Source: Candidatus Poribacteria bacterium
Lineage (GTDB): Bacteria > Poribacteria > WGA-4E > WGA-3G
NCBI GenBank assembly: GCA_028820635.1
Contig: JAPPIG010000084.1
Location: 124,001-188,000, forward strand
Length of the DNA: 64,000 nucleotides
Direction of reading: 5' to 3'
Shown here: one piece after another, positions 29,283 to 39,725 of the stretch
Numbering within the stretch: position 1 is the stretch's first letter
How the letters are laid out: each line of letters starts with the position of its first letter
The notes under the pieces: model-generated
Told to the model about the DNA's origin: nothing
Databases searched by the model: none
The model's input: only the letters and a program-made list of their open reading frames with translations
Made by a program: the position numbers and the translations under genes

Positions 29283-29412
29283 TCTGTTCAATGCTACACG
29301 CGTATTCGGAGTTGATTTGGAAGGTATTATGTGGTAAAATGTTTCACATATTAATCATCTCACTAATCCAGTAAACGAAAAAACTTTCATGATTCCCTAC
29401 AAATGAGGAACG

Positions 29413-29697
29413 ATGAGTATGGCAAAAACACAGGTTGAAGTCCAATTCACACTTCCTATTGATGAAACACTGCTGCACCATAAAATTGACGCAGAGTACA
29501 AGGCGAAAGAGGCTTTTGTACTGGAACTCCTTCGGCAAGTTGACATCAGTGCGGGGAAGGCTGCAAAACTTCTTAACATTTCACGATGGGATCTTTCAGA
29601 GTTAATGTCTGCTGCTGGAATTTCACCTTTTGCTGAACAGAATGCAGAAGAATTAGCAACTGAAGTTGAAAGTGCTTTAAAAGTTCTGAATAAATAA
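29413..29697 (+). CDS. UPF0175-like small HTH protein
   Basis: 'KAKEAFVLELLRQVDISAGKAAKLLNISRWDLSELMSAAGIS' resembles the UPF0175 family. Confidence 0.65.
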   Translation: MSMAKTQVEVQFTLPIDETLLHHKIDAEYKAKEAFVLELLRQVDISAGKAAKLLNISRWDLSELMSAAGISPFAEQNAEELATEVESALKVLNK

Positions 29698-29715
29698 GAA
29701 AGACAAAAAACCACC

Positions 29716-30912
29716 ATGCGCATACTCTGTGCGAACGTAGGAAGCACCTCGTTCAAATACCAAATCATTGATATGGAAACAACCACTTCCCTCGTCAAGG
29801 GAGGTGTAGAACGTATCAGCAATTCGCCATCTGCATTTACACACGCTGTACCGGGCAAACCGTCCCGCGAAGGCGAAATTGATGCACCATCACACATTGA
29901 TGCGATTGCCCATGCTATGCAACTCATTACCGACCCTGAAGTCGGTTGTCTTACAGGCCTGAACCAATTGGACGGTGTTGGATTCAAAACTATTCTTGCC
30001 AAAGGGTACTGGCGTTCAGCACGGATTACAGAAGAAGTCATTGAAGCACTGGAGGTATCTACACCGCTTGCTCCGATGCATAATCCTGCCTATATCGCCT
30101 CTATTCGTGCCTTTCAGGAACTCCTTCCGAACACGCCGCTTGTTGCTGTCTTTGAGACATGGTTTCACCAAACTATACCGGATTACGCCTACGAATTCGG
30201 CGTGCCACGTTTCTGGGTAGAAAAACACGGTATTCGCAAATACGGATTCCATGGTGCATCGCACCGCTACATTTCCGAACGCGTGCCGCAGATGCTTGGA
30301 CGCGAAAGCGGAGAAGGACTCCGGATTATCTCCTGCCACCTCGGCGGAAGTTCCTCCATCTGTGCCATCAAAGACGGAAAATCTATTGATACGTCAATGG
30401 GCGCGTCAACACAATACGGCATGATACAATCCACGCGCTGCGGAGACTTAGACGCTTTCGCTGTCTTGTATCTGATGGACAAAGAGGGTTTTTCTACCGA
30501 TGAAATTCGTCGTCAGTTGATTGAGGAGTCGGGAGTAAAAGGTATCTCTGGTACCAGTGGTGATATGCGCGATGTAGAAGCGGCGATAAATGCTGGTAAT
30601 GACAACGCTCGTTTAGCCTTAGAGACTTATGTTTACGGTGTGAAAAAATATATCGGTGCGTATATTGCAGCGCTTGGTGGGGTTGACGTCATCGCTTTTG
30701 CTGGTGGTATCGGGGAAAAGAGTGCCACGACACGCTCTCAAGTCTGCAAGGGACTTGAATGGTGCGGTATCCATTTAGACGCTGAAAAAAATCAGAAATC
30801 AACTGGAGAAAACGACTTATCGGCAGATAACAGCCGCACTAAAATCCTCGTTGTTTCTACGAATGAGGAACTTATTGTATCACGTGAAACTGCACGGGTA
30901 CTTTCTGCTTAA
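29716..30912 (+). CDS. ackA: Acetate kinase-family (ASKHA) protein
   Basis: 'ILCANVGSTSFKYQI...VFETWFHQTIPDYAYEFGVP...HGIRKYGFHGASHRYIS...ISCHLGGSSSICAIKDGKSIDTSMG...IAFAGGIGE'. Confidence 0.88.
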   Translation: MRILCANVGSTSFKYQIIDMETTTSLVKGGVERISNSPSAFTHAVPGKPSREGEIDAPSHIDAIAHAMQLITDPEVGCLTGLNQLDGVGFKTILAKGYWRSARITEEVIEALEVSTPLAPMHNPAYIASIRAFQELLPNTPLVAVFETWFHQTIPDYAYEFGVPRFWVEKHGIRKYGFHGASHRYISERVPQMLGRESGEGLRIISCHLGGSSSICAIKDGKSIDTSMGASTQYGMIQSTRCGDLDAFAVLYLMDKEGFSTDEIRRQLIEESGVKGISGTSGDMRDVEAAINAGNDNARLALETYVYGVKKYIGAYIAALGGVDVIAFAGGIGEKSATTRSQVCKGLEWCGIHLDAEKNQKSTGENDLSADNSRTKILVVSTNEELIVSRETARVLSA

Positions 30913-30946
30913 ATCTTTAAGGTTTTACCCATTTCGGTGCGGAGTT

Positions 30947-31738
30947 CTACATCAAATATTCTCGCTCGCGAAAAATCCGAATAGCAAGCCACATTGCTCC
31001 TACCGTTAGCAAGCAGATTACTAACGCTGCCACCCATACTGTCGGAGGTGTATTTCCTAACAAATCATCAAGCATATCACGCCGCAATTTAAAATCCGGA
31101 AATATCGTCATAAGGTAATGTGTTACTGAAATTCGCTTGATACCCATCGGCATCAGTGGAATTATCGTAATTCGTTCCCAACCGAACACGAAAAGCAATC
31201 CCCACAGCACCGGATGCTTATATCGAGCAGATAAAAGCACAGCGAAAGCACCGTAGGCTAAAAATCCCAATGCCATTGAGCCAGTATAACGAAAACTCAT
31301 TCCTAACACCAAAAAACGATCTCTTAGTTTCGGATGCGTCTCCATAATTCCCGTTAGAAGCAGATGGGATATACTGATGAGTACAACGGTTCCTATCATA
31401 TAGGCTGCGAATTTGCTGAGCAGAATCAACGATTTACGGAGCGGACGCATCTGGAGATATGTTAAACCTTTGCCATCAATTTCATCCGAGACAATTGCTG
31501 AACCGTAAAATATCGCACACAAATTCGTCAAAAATCCATAATAAAGAAACGTTATATTCGGGATAAAACCGTTCACCAAACCCGATCTTCGCGCATAAAA
31601 CCGAACCACAAGCGCGATAACAAGCGGTAATAGACCGCCAATTAGAATCAGAAGTCCTCGCCGACTCCAAAATAGTTGGCGAAATGTAAGTTTAAATAAC
31701 GCGAAATAGGCAGGAAATGAATTGAGGTTGGAAGCCAT
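30947..31738 (-). CDS. ABC-2-type membrane permease subunit
   Basis: Multiple TM segments; 'SRRGLLILIGGLLPLVIALVVRFYARR...YGSAIVSDEIDGKGLTYLQMRPLRKSLILLSKFAAY'. Confidence 0.7.
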   Translation of the reverse strand: MASNLNSFPAYFALFKLTFRQLFWSRRGLLILIGGLLPLVIALVVRFYARRSGLVNGFIPNITFLYYGFLTNLCAIFYGSAIVSDEIDGKGLTYLQMRPLRKSLILLSKFAAYMIGTVVLISISHLLLTGIMETHPKLRDRFLVLGMSFRYTGSMALGFLAYGAFAVLLSARYKHPVLWGLLFVFGWERITIIPLMPMGIKRISVTHYLMTIFPDFKLRRDMLDDLLGNTPPTVWVAALVICLLTVGAMWLAIRIFREREYLM

Positions 31739-31913
31739 TTATAGCCTTTCAAGAATTGATTTTTTCTACATATCATAGTAACATAAAAACGCTGATTTTA
31801 CAATCCTTTGTTTAGGAAATTGGAGTTTTGTCACAGGATTTTCTTTAAAAATCTATTTGATATGATATAATACCTATAGATAATAAGCATTACTGGAACT
31901 TGAAAGGATATAT

Positions 31914-32753
31914 ATGCTTAAAATAATTGATACCCACCAACATCTTTGGGATACATCTAATTTGGAATATCCTTGGTTAGAGGGATTTGACTTACTCAAG
32001 CAGCAATATACACCGCAAGATTATCGCGACGCTATTGGCGATATAAACGTTGTGAAATCGGTTCACGTGGAAGGCGACCCTGCAGAAACGCACGTTGTTC
32101 AAGAAGTGGAATGGCTAACGCACATCGCAGAAACAGATGGAATGATAGAGGCAATTGCGGCTGCTGCACCACTGGAAAAGCCAAATGTTGAGGCTATTCT
32201 TGAACAACTCGCGGCGTCCGATCTTGTCGTCGGTATTCGTCGGATGGCATGGCACCACCCAGACAACCAATTCTACGCCGCTCCCGAACTAATTAAAGGC
32301 GTAAGATTATTAGAAAAATATAATCTCTCTTTTGAACTCTGTGCTAAACACGATCAACTTCCTGCCGCCATCGAATTGGTTAAAGCCACACCAGACATCA
32401 CACATGCTGTCAACCACTGTGGCGGTCCAAATATAAAAGACGGTGAATTCGAACCGTGGGCAACCCACATGCGCGAACTCGCCGCCTTTGACAATGTTTA
32501 CTGCAAAGTATCAGGTATTGTAACAACCGCCAGCGAAGACTGGACACCAGAGGAACTAAAACCTTACATCCGACATCTCATAGAAGTTTTTGGTTATGAC
32601 CGCCTCATGTTTGGTAGCGACTGGCCCGTCTGCACCTTAGCTGCCCAATATCATCAATGGTTAGAAGCACTACTCTTCGCTATTGAAGACGCATCTGATG
32701 CAGAGAAAAACCGCTTTTTTTACCAGAACGCTTTAGAATTCTACAAAATGTGA
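31914..32753 (+). CDS. Amidohydrolase-2 family (TIM-barrel metal-dependent hydrolase)
   Basis: 'IIDTHQHLWDTSNLEYPWLEGFD...GGPNIKDGEFEPWATHMRELAAFDNVYCKVSGI...YDRLMFGSDWPVC'. Confidence 0.9.
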   Translation: MLKIIDTHQHLWDTSNLEYPWLEGFDLLKQQYTPQDYRDAIGDINVVKSVHVEGDPAETHVVQEVEWLTHIAETDGMIEAIAAAAPLEKPNVEAILEQLAASDLVVGIRRMAWHHPDNQFYAAPELIKGVRLLEKYNLSFELCAKHDQLPAAIELVKATPDITHAVNHCGGPNIKDGEFEPWATHMRELAAFDNVYCKVSGIVTTASEDWTPEELKPYIRHLIEVFGYDRLMFGSDWPVCTLAAQYHQWLEALLFAIEDASDAEKNRFFYQNALEFYKM

Positions 32754-32832
32754 TATGTGTTTAGTAAACCTTGAAATGAGACAGAACCATTCAATTCTTC
32801 AATAGGTTCTACCTTTTACTAAAGTCTCTTCC

Positions 32833-32860
32833 TGTAGGAGCGACCTCCTGGTCGCGATCC
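32833..32860. repeat. Dispersed palindromic repeat (family A)
   Basis: TGTAGGAGCGACCTCCTGGTCGCGATCC, a variant of the unit at 34993 and 59742. Confidence 0.65.
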
Positions 32861-32902
32861 TATTTAATTTGAGAAAACGGAATGGCTCTGGGAATGAAAA
32901 GC

Positions 32903-34840
32903 CTACTGAGGCGTAATCAGAATAGGTTCTACGCCTTGCGACTCTTGAATTTGTTGCTTGAGTTCTGATGCATCTGATCGCACAGCAAATTCTCCAATGG
33001 TCACCCGATTCAATGTCTTTCCATTAACTGTCGCAGTGTATATCTTTACCTTCTCATTCGGGTATAAACGTTGTAGATTCTCAGCCAACATATCTGCATA
33101 GCGCCGCTCAGCAAAAGAGCCAACCATCAGGGTTAACTTAGGTTTCTCATTTACCGCCTGAGTTTCGATATCAGTAGTTCCACTACCGAATTGCAACTGT
33201 GCTTGATGCACACTCTTATTCCCGGCTATGTCTTGAACACTCAAGGCAAACTTATAAGTTGTTGATGCCAACTGTGGCACTTTAGTTAGAACTACCGTCT
33301 CTGGCGGCGAACCGTTTCCTTCGTTCTTTTCAACCAGTTTGTTATTCGCATCATAAATTTCAAGCTTCCAATTTGCAATAGAGTTGATGTCCCATGTTTT
33401 GACACCAACGCTTGTGGGTGTCTTCTTAGAAATCTCTAACGTTGCCGGAATCAGATCAACCGTAACTTTTTTGCTGTTTCTGAGATGAGGTGAGCCTTTC
33501 GCGTCTATAATGTATAGTTGTGCCACGTAATCCCCATCAGGCACCAGTTTGTCACTACTTCCCATTCCGTCCCAGATAACTCCATCTGTGGGAGAACTTG
33601 TTCCAGATTTTTCCCAAACCTGTTCTGTATACGCATCACGGAGTGTCAATTTCCATTTGTCATTTGCTCGAACCTTAAAACGGAATGTAGTGGTATCCGC
33701 AATGCCATCACTGTTCGGTGAAATTGCGGATTCGGAGAGTTGCAATTCTCCTATTGATGTCTCAGTTCCTACATCGGGATCGAGTGTTTTCGGCATCAGA
33801 ATTGGCGATGATACATCCGTTTCAGAAACATCTTTAGGCTTTGCCTTCGTGACAGGAGTAGGAACCTCCGCAATAAGAGTGGAACTTTTCTCTTTTCCAC
33901 CCCACCGTAATGTTGCAGAAATCCAATGTAGACTTTGACCCAACTCACCACCTCTAACGTGAGCGTAGTCCAACTGTCCTGTTGAGTTCCGAAAACTGAT
34001 ACCTTGAGTCCATTCACCTGCACTAAATTTATCGGATGCAGTTAGAGTTGTATAGCCTATACGCACCCCAAAATGGTTATTGAACAACCAACGTTCAGCA
34101 CCGAAATGTAATCGGAGTCGTTCGCCCCAACTCACATCATTCTGTCCACGGATAGCAATGTCTGCAGATAACAAAGTTGCTCTGTCGTGGCGATATGTCG
34201 TCCCGAAACGTGCAGCCAACGGCAAACTTTCGATAAGCGCTCCATTTTCCCTGATTCCATTGCTCAATTCCGACAAGTTCATACCTACCGTGACCGAATC
34301 ACCAAACTTTTCCAACGGATAGGTAAACTGTGTCCCGATATCCACGCTCCAAAGATAATTCGTCCTGATTGATGTGCTGTTTTGATAATAGCGTAAATTT
34401 GCTCCAGCGGATGCCCGTTCACTTAATGCTAAACCGTATCCTAAAAGCACTATTTGGGTAGACTCACTGTTAGCATTGTTCCATCCATTGAACCAAGACG
34501 CTACAGATAGACTTCCCACATTTTTTTCGGTTAAACCCAATGTATTAGGACTTGCCGCAAACGAAAACGCCTGATCTGGACCTGACGGTTCACCTGAAAA
34601 CGGAATCCCGCCCATATTCACTTCTAATCCGTTCATAAACCCAAGTGAAGACGGATTCCATAAAAAACCATTATTTGCTGAAGGACCAGCGGTAAAGGCG
34701 CTTCCCATACCAACCGCTCGCGCACTTGCTCCTACGAAGATATCGCGATGGTCTATTCCAGAAGATCCCTCTGTAACCATGACATTTCCTAACACAATCA
34801 CTATAAAACTGATAAGACCGATAGTTTTCAATTTCATTTT
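32903..34840 (-). CDS. PorV/UPF0164-like outer-membrane protein with FlgD-like Ig and C-terminal SPOR-like domain
   Basis: 'DHRDIFVGASARAVGMGSAFTAGPSANNGFLWNPSSLGFM', 'ISPNSDGIADTTTFRFKV', C-terminal 'LMVGSFAERRYADMLAENLQRLYPNEKVKIYTATVNGKTLNRVTIGEF'. Confidence 0.75.
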   Translation of the reverse strand, partial: KMKLKTIGLISFIVIVLGNVMVTEGSSGIDHRDIFVGASARAVGMGSAFTAGPSANNGFLWNPSSLGFMNGLEVNMGGIPFSGEPSGPDQAFSFAASPNTLGLTEKNVGSLSVASWFNGWNNANSESTQIVLLGYGLALSERASAGANLRYYQNSTSIRTNYLWSVDIGTQFTYPLEKFGDSVTVGMNLSELSNGIRENGALIESLPLAARFGTTYRHDRATLLSADIAIRGQNDVSWGERLRLHFGAERWLFNNHFGVRIGYTTLTASDKFSAGEWTQGISFRNSTGQLDYAHVRGGELGQSLHWISATLRWGGKEKSSTLIAEVPTPVTKAKPKDVSETDVSSPILMPKTLDPDVGTETSIGELQLSESAISPNSDGIADTTTFRFKVRANDKWKLTLRDAYTEQVWEKSGTSSPTDGVIWDGMGSSDKLVPDGDYVAQLYIIDAKGSPHLRNSKKVTVDLIPATLEISKKTPTSVGVKTWDINSIANWKLEIYDANNKLVEKNEGNGSPPETVVLTKVPQLASTTYKFALSVQDIAGNKSVHQAQLQFGSGTTDIETQAVNEKPKLTLMVGSFAERRYADMLAENLQRLYPNEKVKIYTATVNGKTLNRVTIGEFAVRSDASELKQQIQESQGVEPILITPQ

Positions 34841-34992
34841 TATGAACTCCATCTATTTTTCTTATGCCAAATTTTAAAGGTAAATTCCATCTGTAATTTT
34901 AACGTCTAAACTATAAACTTGGGTACAATCTGAAAAGAGGCTCGGATTTTTACAAACTATAGTAAACTTTGAAATTAAAGAGACGCGTTTTC

Positions 34993-35053
34993 TGTAGGAG
35001 CGATCTCCGAATCGCGACGATACCTTGATAGTCGGGAATCGGAGTTCCCTCCC
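34993..35053. repeat. Dispersed palindromic repeat (family A) plus associated GGGAATCGGAGTTCCCTCCC
   Basis: TGTAGGAGCGATCTCCGAATCGCGAC...GGGAATCGGAGTTCCCTCCC; near-identical copy at 59742. Confidence 0.75.
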
Positions 35054-35257
35054 GCTGAATGCCAAAAGCGCATTCAGCGTTGATTCACAACTCAAATGTC
35101 CTGTTAATTCTAAAGGTTACTATATTTCACAATTACATGTTATTCTATAATGGTTGAATTTTTACAGTTTCTATAAAATCCATAAAATAATGCAACCTTC
35201 TTCAATTTAAAACTCGTCACTTAAATTAAGTAGTGGTACCACTCCGGAGTATTTTTT

Positions 35258-38200
35258 ATGCAAAATAACGATTCTGAACTGATTCAGCGGACATTGGACG
35301 GTGATCAAACGGCATTTACTGCCCTCGTTGAAAAATATCAAAAGGGAATTCATGCACTTGCATGGCGAAAAATAGGCGATTTTCACATTGCTCAAGAAAT
35401 TACGCAAGATGCTTTTCTCAGAGCTTATCAAAGACTCAGAACTTTAAAAGATCACAGTTTGTTTCCGGGATGGGTATACGTAATTGCGTCTCACCTATGC
35501 ACTGAATGGCATCGAAAAAAGAAACTTCCGGTCCAATCTTTAGAAACTACCGACGTTGCGGAGATTGATCAAGTGTCACATTCACAATACATCGCAGAAA
35601 AACGAGACACTGAAACGGCTGAAGCCCGTCGCGAAGTTGTCCAAAAGTTGCTCCAAAAACTGCCAGAAAGCGAACGTACAGTCATGGCACTCCATTATCT
35701 CGGAGAAATGACATGTGAGACGATTAGCAAGATGCTTGGTGTGTCTCCAAATACAATTAAAAGCCGACTCAATCGTGCGCGCAACCGTTTAAGGAAAGAG
35801 GAAGCGATAATTAGCGAAAATCTTAGTAGTTTCCAACTTCCAACACACTTGACGCAAGACATAATGAAGGAAGTTGCACGCGTTAATCCTATTGTTCCTT
35901 CAGGTAGCAAACCTTTTGTGCCATGGATGGTTTCTGCTGCTTCTGCTATTCTAATCCTTTTATTCATAGGAATTGGAGTCCAACACCTTTTACTCTCTTT
36001 CCAACCGTACGATCTCGATTCCGAATCAGTGTTAACGGTTGAAATCGTTGATACACCTGTTAGCGTTGCTCAAAAAATAAAACCTGATTCGCGTAATCAA
36101 CTCGGAACCACTGATATTTCCAGTAAAAGTCAAGGCACTGGCGAAAAAGTGGATACATCTCAAAACGTGAACTTTACCAATGTTATTCCAACAACTGAAA
36201 CTGAGTTGCCACTCTCAACGGAACGGTGGACTCAACTTGACAGTCCTGGAGCGGTAAAAGTATCTACACTATTTGCTACAAAAATAAACGATCTATTTGC
36301 GATAACTCCAATAGGGCTTTATCGCATGACAACTGATAACCAAAGGTGGCACTTAATAAATAGTAACTTACCGGCTATGCACCCTATAATGCCCATACCC
36401 ATAACTGAACAAGGAGGCACTCTCTATATTGTGGCTGATGAGGCGGTAATCGCTTCAGAAGATAAAGGTAAGACGTGGAAACCTCTCGGCACCCGTCCGA
36501 AAGGACGGGCCATGGGCTTGATCGTGAAAGATAATGCACAAGACTCTACTGAACTTTACCTCGCCCTACTGCAAGGGGTGTTCCGTTCTGAAGATGCAGG
36601 CATCTCTTGGACACCTTTAAACAACGGTTTAGCAAGGAGAAAAATTTATGCATTAACATCTGTTGAAAACGCACTATTTGCTGGTACCAATCGGGGCCTT
36701 TTCCGCCTCAATCTGGAACCGAGTTCGAAGGAGGGGTTTGATAGATCAGATGTGTGGGAACAATTACCGGTAGCGGAATCTAAATCTATTCATGCATTCG
36801 CAGTAGCAGGACACCGCCTTTATGTTGTGGCAGGACTTCTCAAAATTTCGGCGGATATGAAGAATTTTATGGATTTTGGGACTACAGTAAAGGTTATGCT
36901 GAGTAAAAAGTCTTTATGGTCAGTTTTCCGATCAACAGATCGCGGCAATTCATGGACAGATATTACGCCGACAAACGTTATTCAAAATGAATATGTAGTA
37001 ATAATGGACAAGATTGTTGCTAAAGAAAAAACGGTCATGCTATTAATAGCACCCACGTCCAACACTGTACGTTCAACGGATGAGGGAAAAACTTGGATAA
37101 CGGCACCTTTAGTAAAACTCATAAACCCAAGTTTTGTTGCTGCCTTGAAAGTCCAAAGTAGTAATGAATCCTCTCATCAACAACAATCTACAGATGTCAA
37201 GTACCAATTTTACATAGGGGATAATTACGGAATCCGTCGGTCAACCGATGGCGGCAATTCGTGGAAGCGATTTAATACTGGATTGGGCGGCAACATACAA
37301 AATCTAACTGTCTTTAAAAATAAACTCTACGCAGTAGCAGATGAAAAACTTATTACATCAACCGACGGTGGGCAGTCATGGGAAGCAATTCCTGTGGAAT
37401 TAAGTGGTATGAATATGACTATTATGAACACAGAGGTGCCGTTGACCAAGGCAAGTATACGAGAGATGACAGAAGCAGATGATATCCTTTATGCAAAAGG
37501 ATACGCAGGATTAGAATTGATTTTTTTCTACTTAAACGAAGAAAATAGAGTGCTTCTCCCGATCCAAGGTGTTCCCACCTTGGGTGAAAGGAATCCTATA
37601 GAAGCATTTATGAAGGCAGCACAGACATCCATGGAGGATGATGTAGAAAATGCCAGTAATTTTATAAAAAATTTCCTTAGCATTGGGACAGATATCTATG
37701 GAGGATTTGCTGTCAGTGGTAACACCTTCTATGTTGAGTACAAACGGAAACTTTTAATCTGGCACTCTGAATCCCAAGTGAACAACGATGCAAGTTGGTA
37801 CGATACCAAGATCGCAGATACTCGCGACATGGCAGATATTACTTCTCTTAATAGTTTTAATAGTTTTAATAGTTTTAAGTTTGGCGTTTCTGGTGACACT
37901 GTCTACGTCGGCAAGCCGGATGGTATTCTACTTCACTCTGTTGATAGAGGAAAGAATTGGAAAACCGTACCGCTACCAATATTTGTTAATTTTTTTAAGC
38001 AGATACTTATCACTGACGAAACTGTTTATATAGCAACTGACAAAGCAGCTTTGTCCTCAAGCGATGGCGCTAAATGGAACATCATTACCGATTTGGACGG
38101 TCAAAAGCTCATGATAGACCGTTTTGCTTTGGACGACACAACTTTATATGCTGTGAGTTCTTCAAAAAATGCGCAGGGTGGAGTTTATAGATTGACTACA

Positions 38201-38359
38201 AATGCCACTTGGGAACGGATTACGCCAGAAATTCCGGATGATGCTACTTCTATCGCTGTTGCGAATGGCATACTTTATGTCGGTACCGAAAACAGCGGTT
38301 TGCAGCTTATTGGACTTGAAAACTCTTCACATGCGCCTCTGATGAAAGCACCAAATTAA
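35258..38359 (+). CDS. ECF sigma factor fused to TM helix and Asp-box/YCF48-like beta-propeller
   Basis: Sigma region 2 'AQEITQDAFLRAYQRL'; region 4 'LPESERTVMALHYLGEMTCETISKMLGVSPNTIKSRLNRARNRLRKE'; TM 'MVSAASAILILLFIGIGV'; Asp-boxes 'RSEDAGISW', 'STDRGNSW', 'STDEGKTW', 'STDGGNSW', 'STDGGQSW', 'SVDRGKNW'. Confidence 0.88.
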   Translation: MQNNDSELIQRTLDGDQTAFTALVEKYQKGIHALAWRKIGDFHIAQEITQDAFLRAYQRLRTLKDHSLFPGWVYVIASHLCTEWHRKKKLPVQSLETTDVAEIDQVSHSQYIAEKRDTETAEARREVVQKLLQKLPESERTVMALHYLGEMTCETISKMLGVSPNTIKSRLNRARNRLRKEEAIISENLSSFQLPTHLTQDIMKEVARVNPIVPSGSKPFVPWMVSAASAILILLFIGIGVQHLLLSFQPYDLDSESVLTVEIVDTPVSVAQKIKPDSRNQLGTTDISSKSQGTGEKVDTSQNVNFTNVIPTTETELPLSTERWTQLDSPGAVKVSTLFATKINDLFAITPIGLYRMTTDNQRWHLINSNLPAMHPIMPIPITEQGGTLYIVADEAVIASEDKGKTWKPLGTRPKGRAMGLIVKDNAQDSTELYLALLQGVFRSEDAGISWTPLNNGLARRKIYALTSVENALFAGTNRGLFRLNLEPSSKEGFDRSDVWEQLPVAESKSIHAFAVAGHRLYVVAGLLKISADMKNFMDFGTTVKVMLSKKSLWSVFRSTDRGNSWTDITPTNVIQNEYVVIMDKIVAKEKTVMLLIAPTSNTVRSTDEGKTWITAPLVKLINPSFVAALKVQSSNESSHQQQSTDVKYQFYIGDNYGIRRSTDGGNSWKRFNTGLGGNIQNLTVFKNKLYAVADEKLITSTDGGQSWEAIPVELSGMNMTIMNTEVPLTKASIREMTEADDILYAKGYAGLELIFFYLNEENRVLLPIQGVPTLGERNPIEAFMKAAQTSMEDDVENASNFIKNFLSIGTDIYGGFAVSGNTFYVEYKRKLLIWHSESQVNNDASWYDTKIADTRDMADITSLNSFNSFNSFKFGVSGDTVYVGKPDGILLHSVDRGKNWKTVPLPIFVNFFKQILITDETVYIATDKAALSSSDGAKWNIITDLDGQKLMIDRFALDDTTLYAVSSSKNAQGGVYRLTTNATWERITPEIPDDATSIAVANGILYVGTENSGLQLIGLENSSHAPLMKAPN

Positions 38360-38699
38360 TACGCAACTATGCTTACGGAATTCAGCGTTTACAAGTAAGT
38401 TGCGTACATATTTTTAGTAAGGCTCAAAGGACTCGCGACAGGTGGACGCGTGTAGAGAAAGAATCCACCGTATAAGAAGTTAAGTAGAACTCAAAGAGCA
38501 TCCTCGTTGCACGAGGATATGAGATATGTCCAATGTTTCGGTTCATAAACTCATAGGGCACCAGAAGTTTATCAGATATTGTTTTATTTGGAGAACCAGA
38601 TACGAGGGCATATCTCTTTTATTAATACACTAAGTCTCCAAAACGGAGAACAAATTAACCAAAACCGCCAAATTCTGGCGCAAGAAAGGAAGATTTAAA

Positions 38700-39263
38700 A
38701 TGTACAAAAATTTCGTGTCTTTTATAGGCACACAAAACGTCCTTAAATTGAATAATAAGACGTTATGGGTGTTAGTTGCTCTCATTTTCACAGCGTGTTT
38801 CACTATAGGTTGTGATAATGTTTCAACAAGAGAAGTTCTTGACTTATTTAGCACCGTTGATCTAAATCGAACAGTTACGGTAACACTTGATGAAAAGAAT
38901 GGAAGTGGGATCACCGGCGAAGCTACTTTCGCGGAATATAACATAGAATCAGGTACAATTCTGAGCTTTGATGTTAAGATTCAGAATGCGGGCCCTGGCC
39001 GCAAGTACGCAGCATATATCTATTCTGGCGACAGTTGCGAAACACCCGGTAGCATCTGGGATGTTGAAGCTTTTAAAGCCTATTCTTTTACAACAGATGA
39101 AAATGGCATAGGGGACCAGGATTACACCACTGACTTGACCATTGACACCAATTCAGAAACCGATATACTCGGTAAAGTATTAGTTATTCATGAACAGGTG
39201 GGATCTGGTGATTTAGCAGATGGCACGCAAGTGAGTTGTGGCGTTATAACCCTCACGGAATAA
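38700..39263 (+). CDS. Putative lipoprotein, possibly Cu/Zn-SOD-like or CHRD-like fold
   Basis: Lipobox-like 'LIFTACFTIGC'; 'AAYIYSGDSCETPGSIWD...LVIHEQVGSGDLADGTQVSCGVITL' resembles SOD_Cu/CHRD C-termini. Confidence 0.5.
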   Translation: MYKNFVSFIGTQNVLKLNNKTLWVLVALIFTACFTIGCDNVSTREVLDLFSTVDLNRTVTVTLDEKNGSGITGEATFAEYNIESGTILSFDVKIQNAGPGRKYAAYIYSGDSCETPGSIWDVEAFKAYSFTTDENGIGDQDYTTDLTIDTNSETDILGKVLVIHEQVGSGDLADGTQVSCGVITLTE

Positions 39264-39280
39264 CCTATTTTCGAATTTAA

Positions 39281-39327
39281 GCACTCAATGTTTGCGTTCA
39301 GTATCACGCTGGCATTGAGTGCTTTTT
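39281..39327 (+). terminator. Rho-independent terminator
   Basis: GCACTCAATG...CATTGAGTGC followed by TTTTT. Confidence 0.75.
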
Positions 39328-39452
39328 ATTTTAAGGCATATACGATTTGTTCCATTTCTGTCTAATTCAATACACCGTCCACATAAATTCGCTTGCTTGC
39401 AGGCACAAAATATGAGAAAATAACTAAAATTTCTACGAACAGGAGAAGCACA

Positions 39453-39719
39453 ATGGAACAGATACGAGAACTCTCAAAATTACTGGAATCAGGCATTTCA
39501 GACTATGACTCACAACTGTCAGTTCTGCAATCAGAACGATTAAAATATATCCGCCTTTCAATGACTGACGGATTCGGTAATGAGGAAGGTCAATCCAAAG
39601 AGTCGTGGCTACTACACCTCAAACAACTCGAAGATTCATTGGAGGTCCGATTGAAAGCACTAAAGCAAGCAATTCAGGAATCTGCCGCATCTTTCCAAGA
39701 GCCAAAGGCAGAGGCGTAA
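39453..39719 (+). CDS. Small helical hypothetical protein
   Basis: 88 aa from ATG 39453 with AGGAGA-type RBS upstream; helical composition; directly precedes the 39726 gene. Confidence 0.55.
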   Translation: MEQIRELSKLLESGISDYDSQLSVLQSERLKYIRLSMTDGFGNEEGQSKESWLLHLKQLEDSLEVRLKALKQAIQESAASFQEPKAEA

Positions 39720-39725
39720 TTAACA

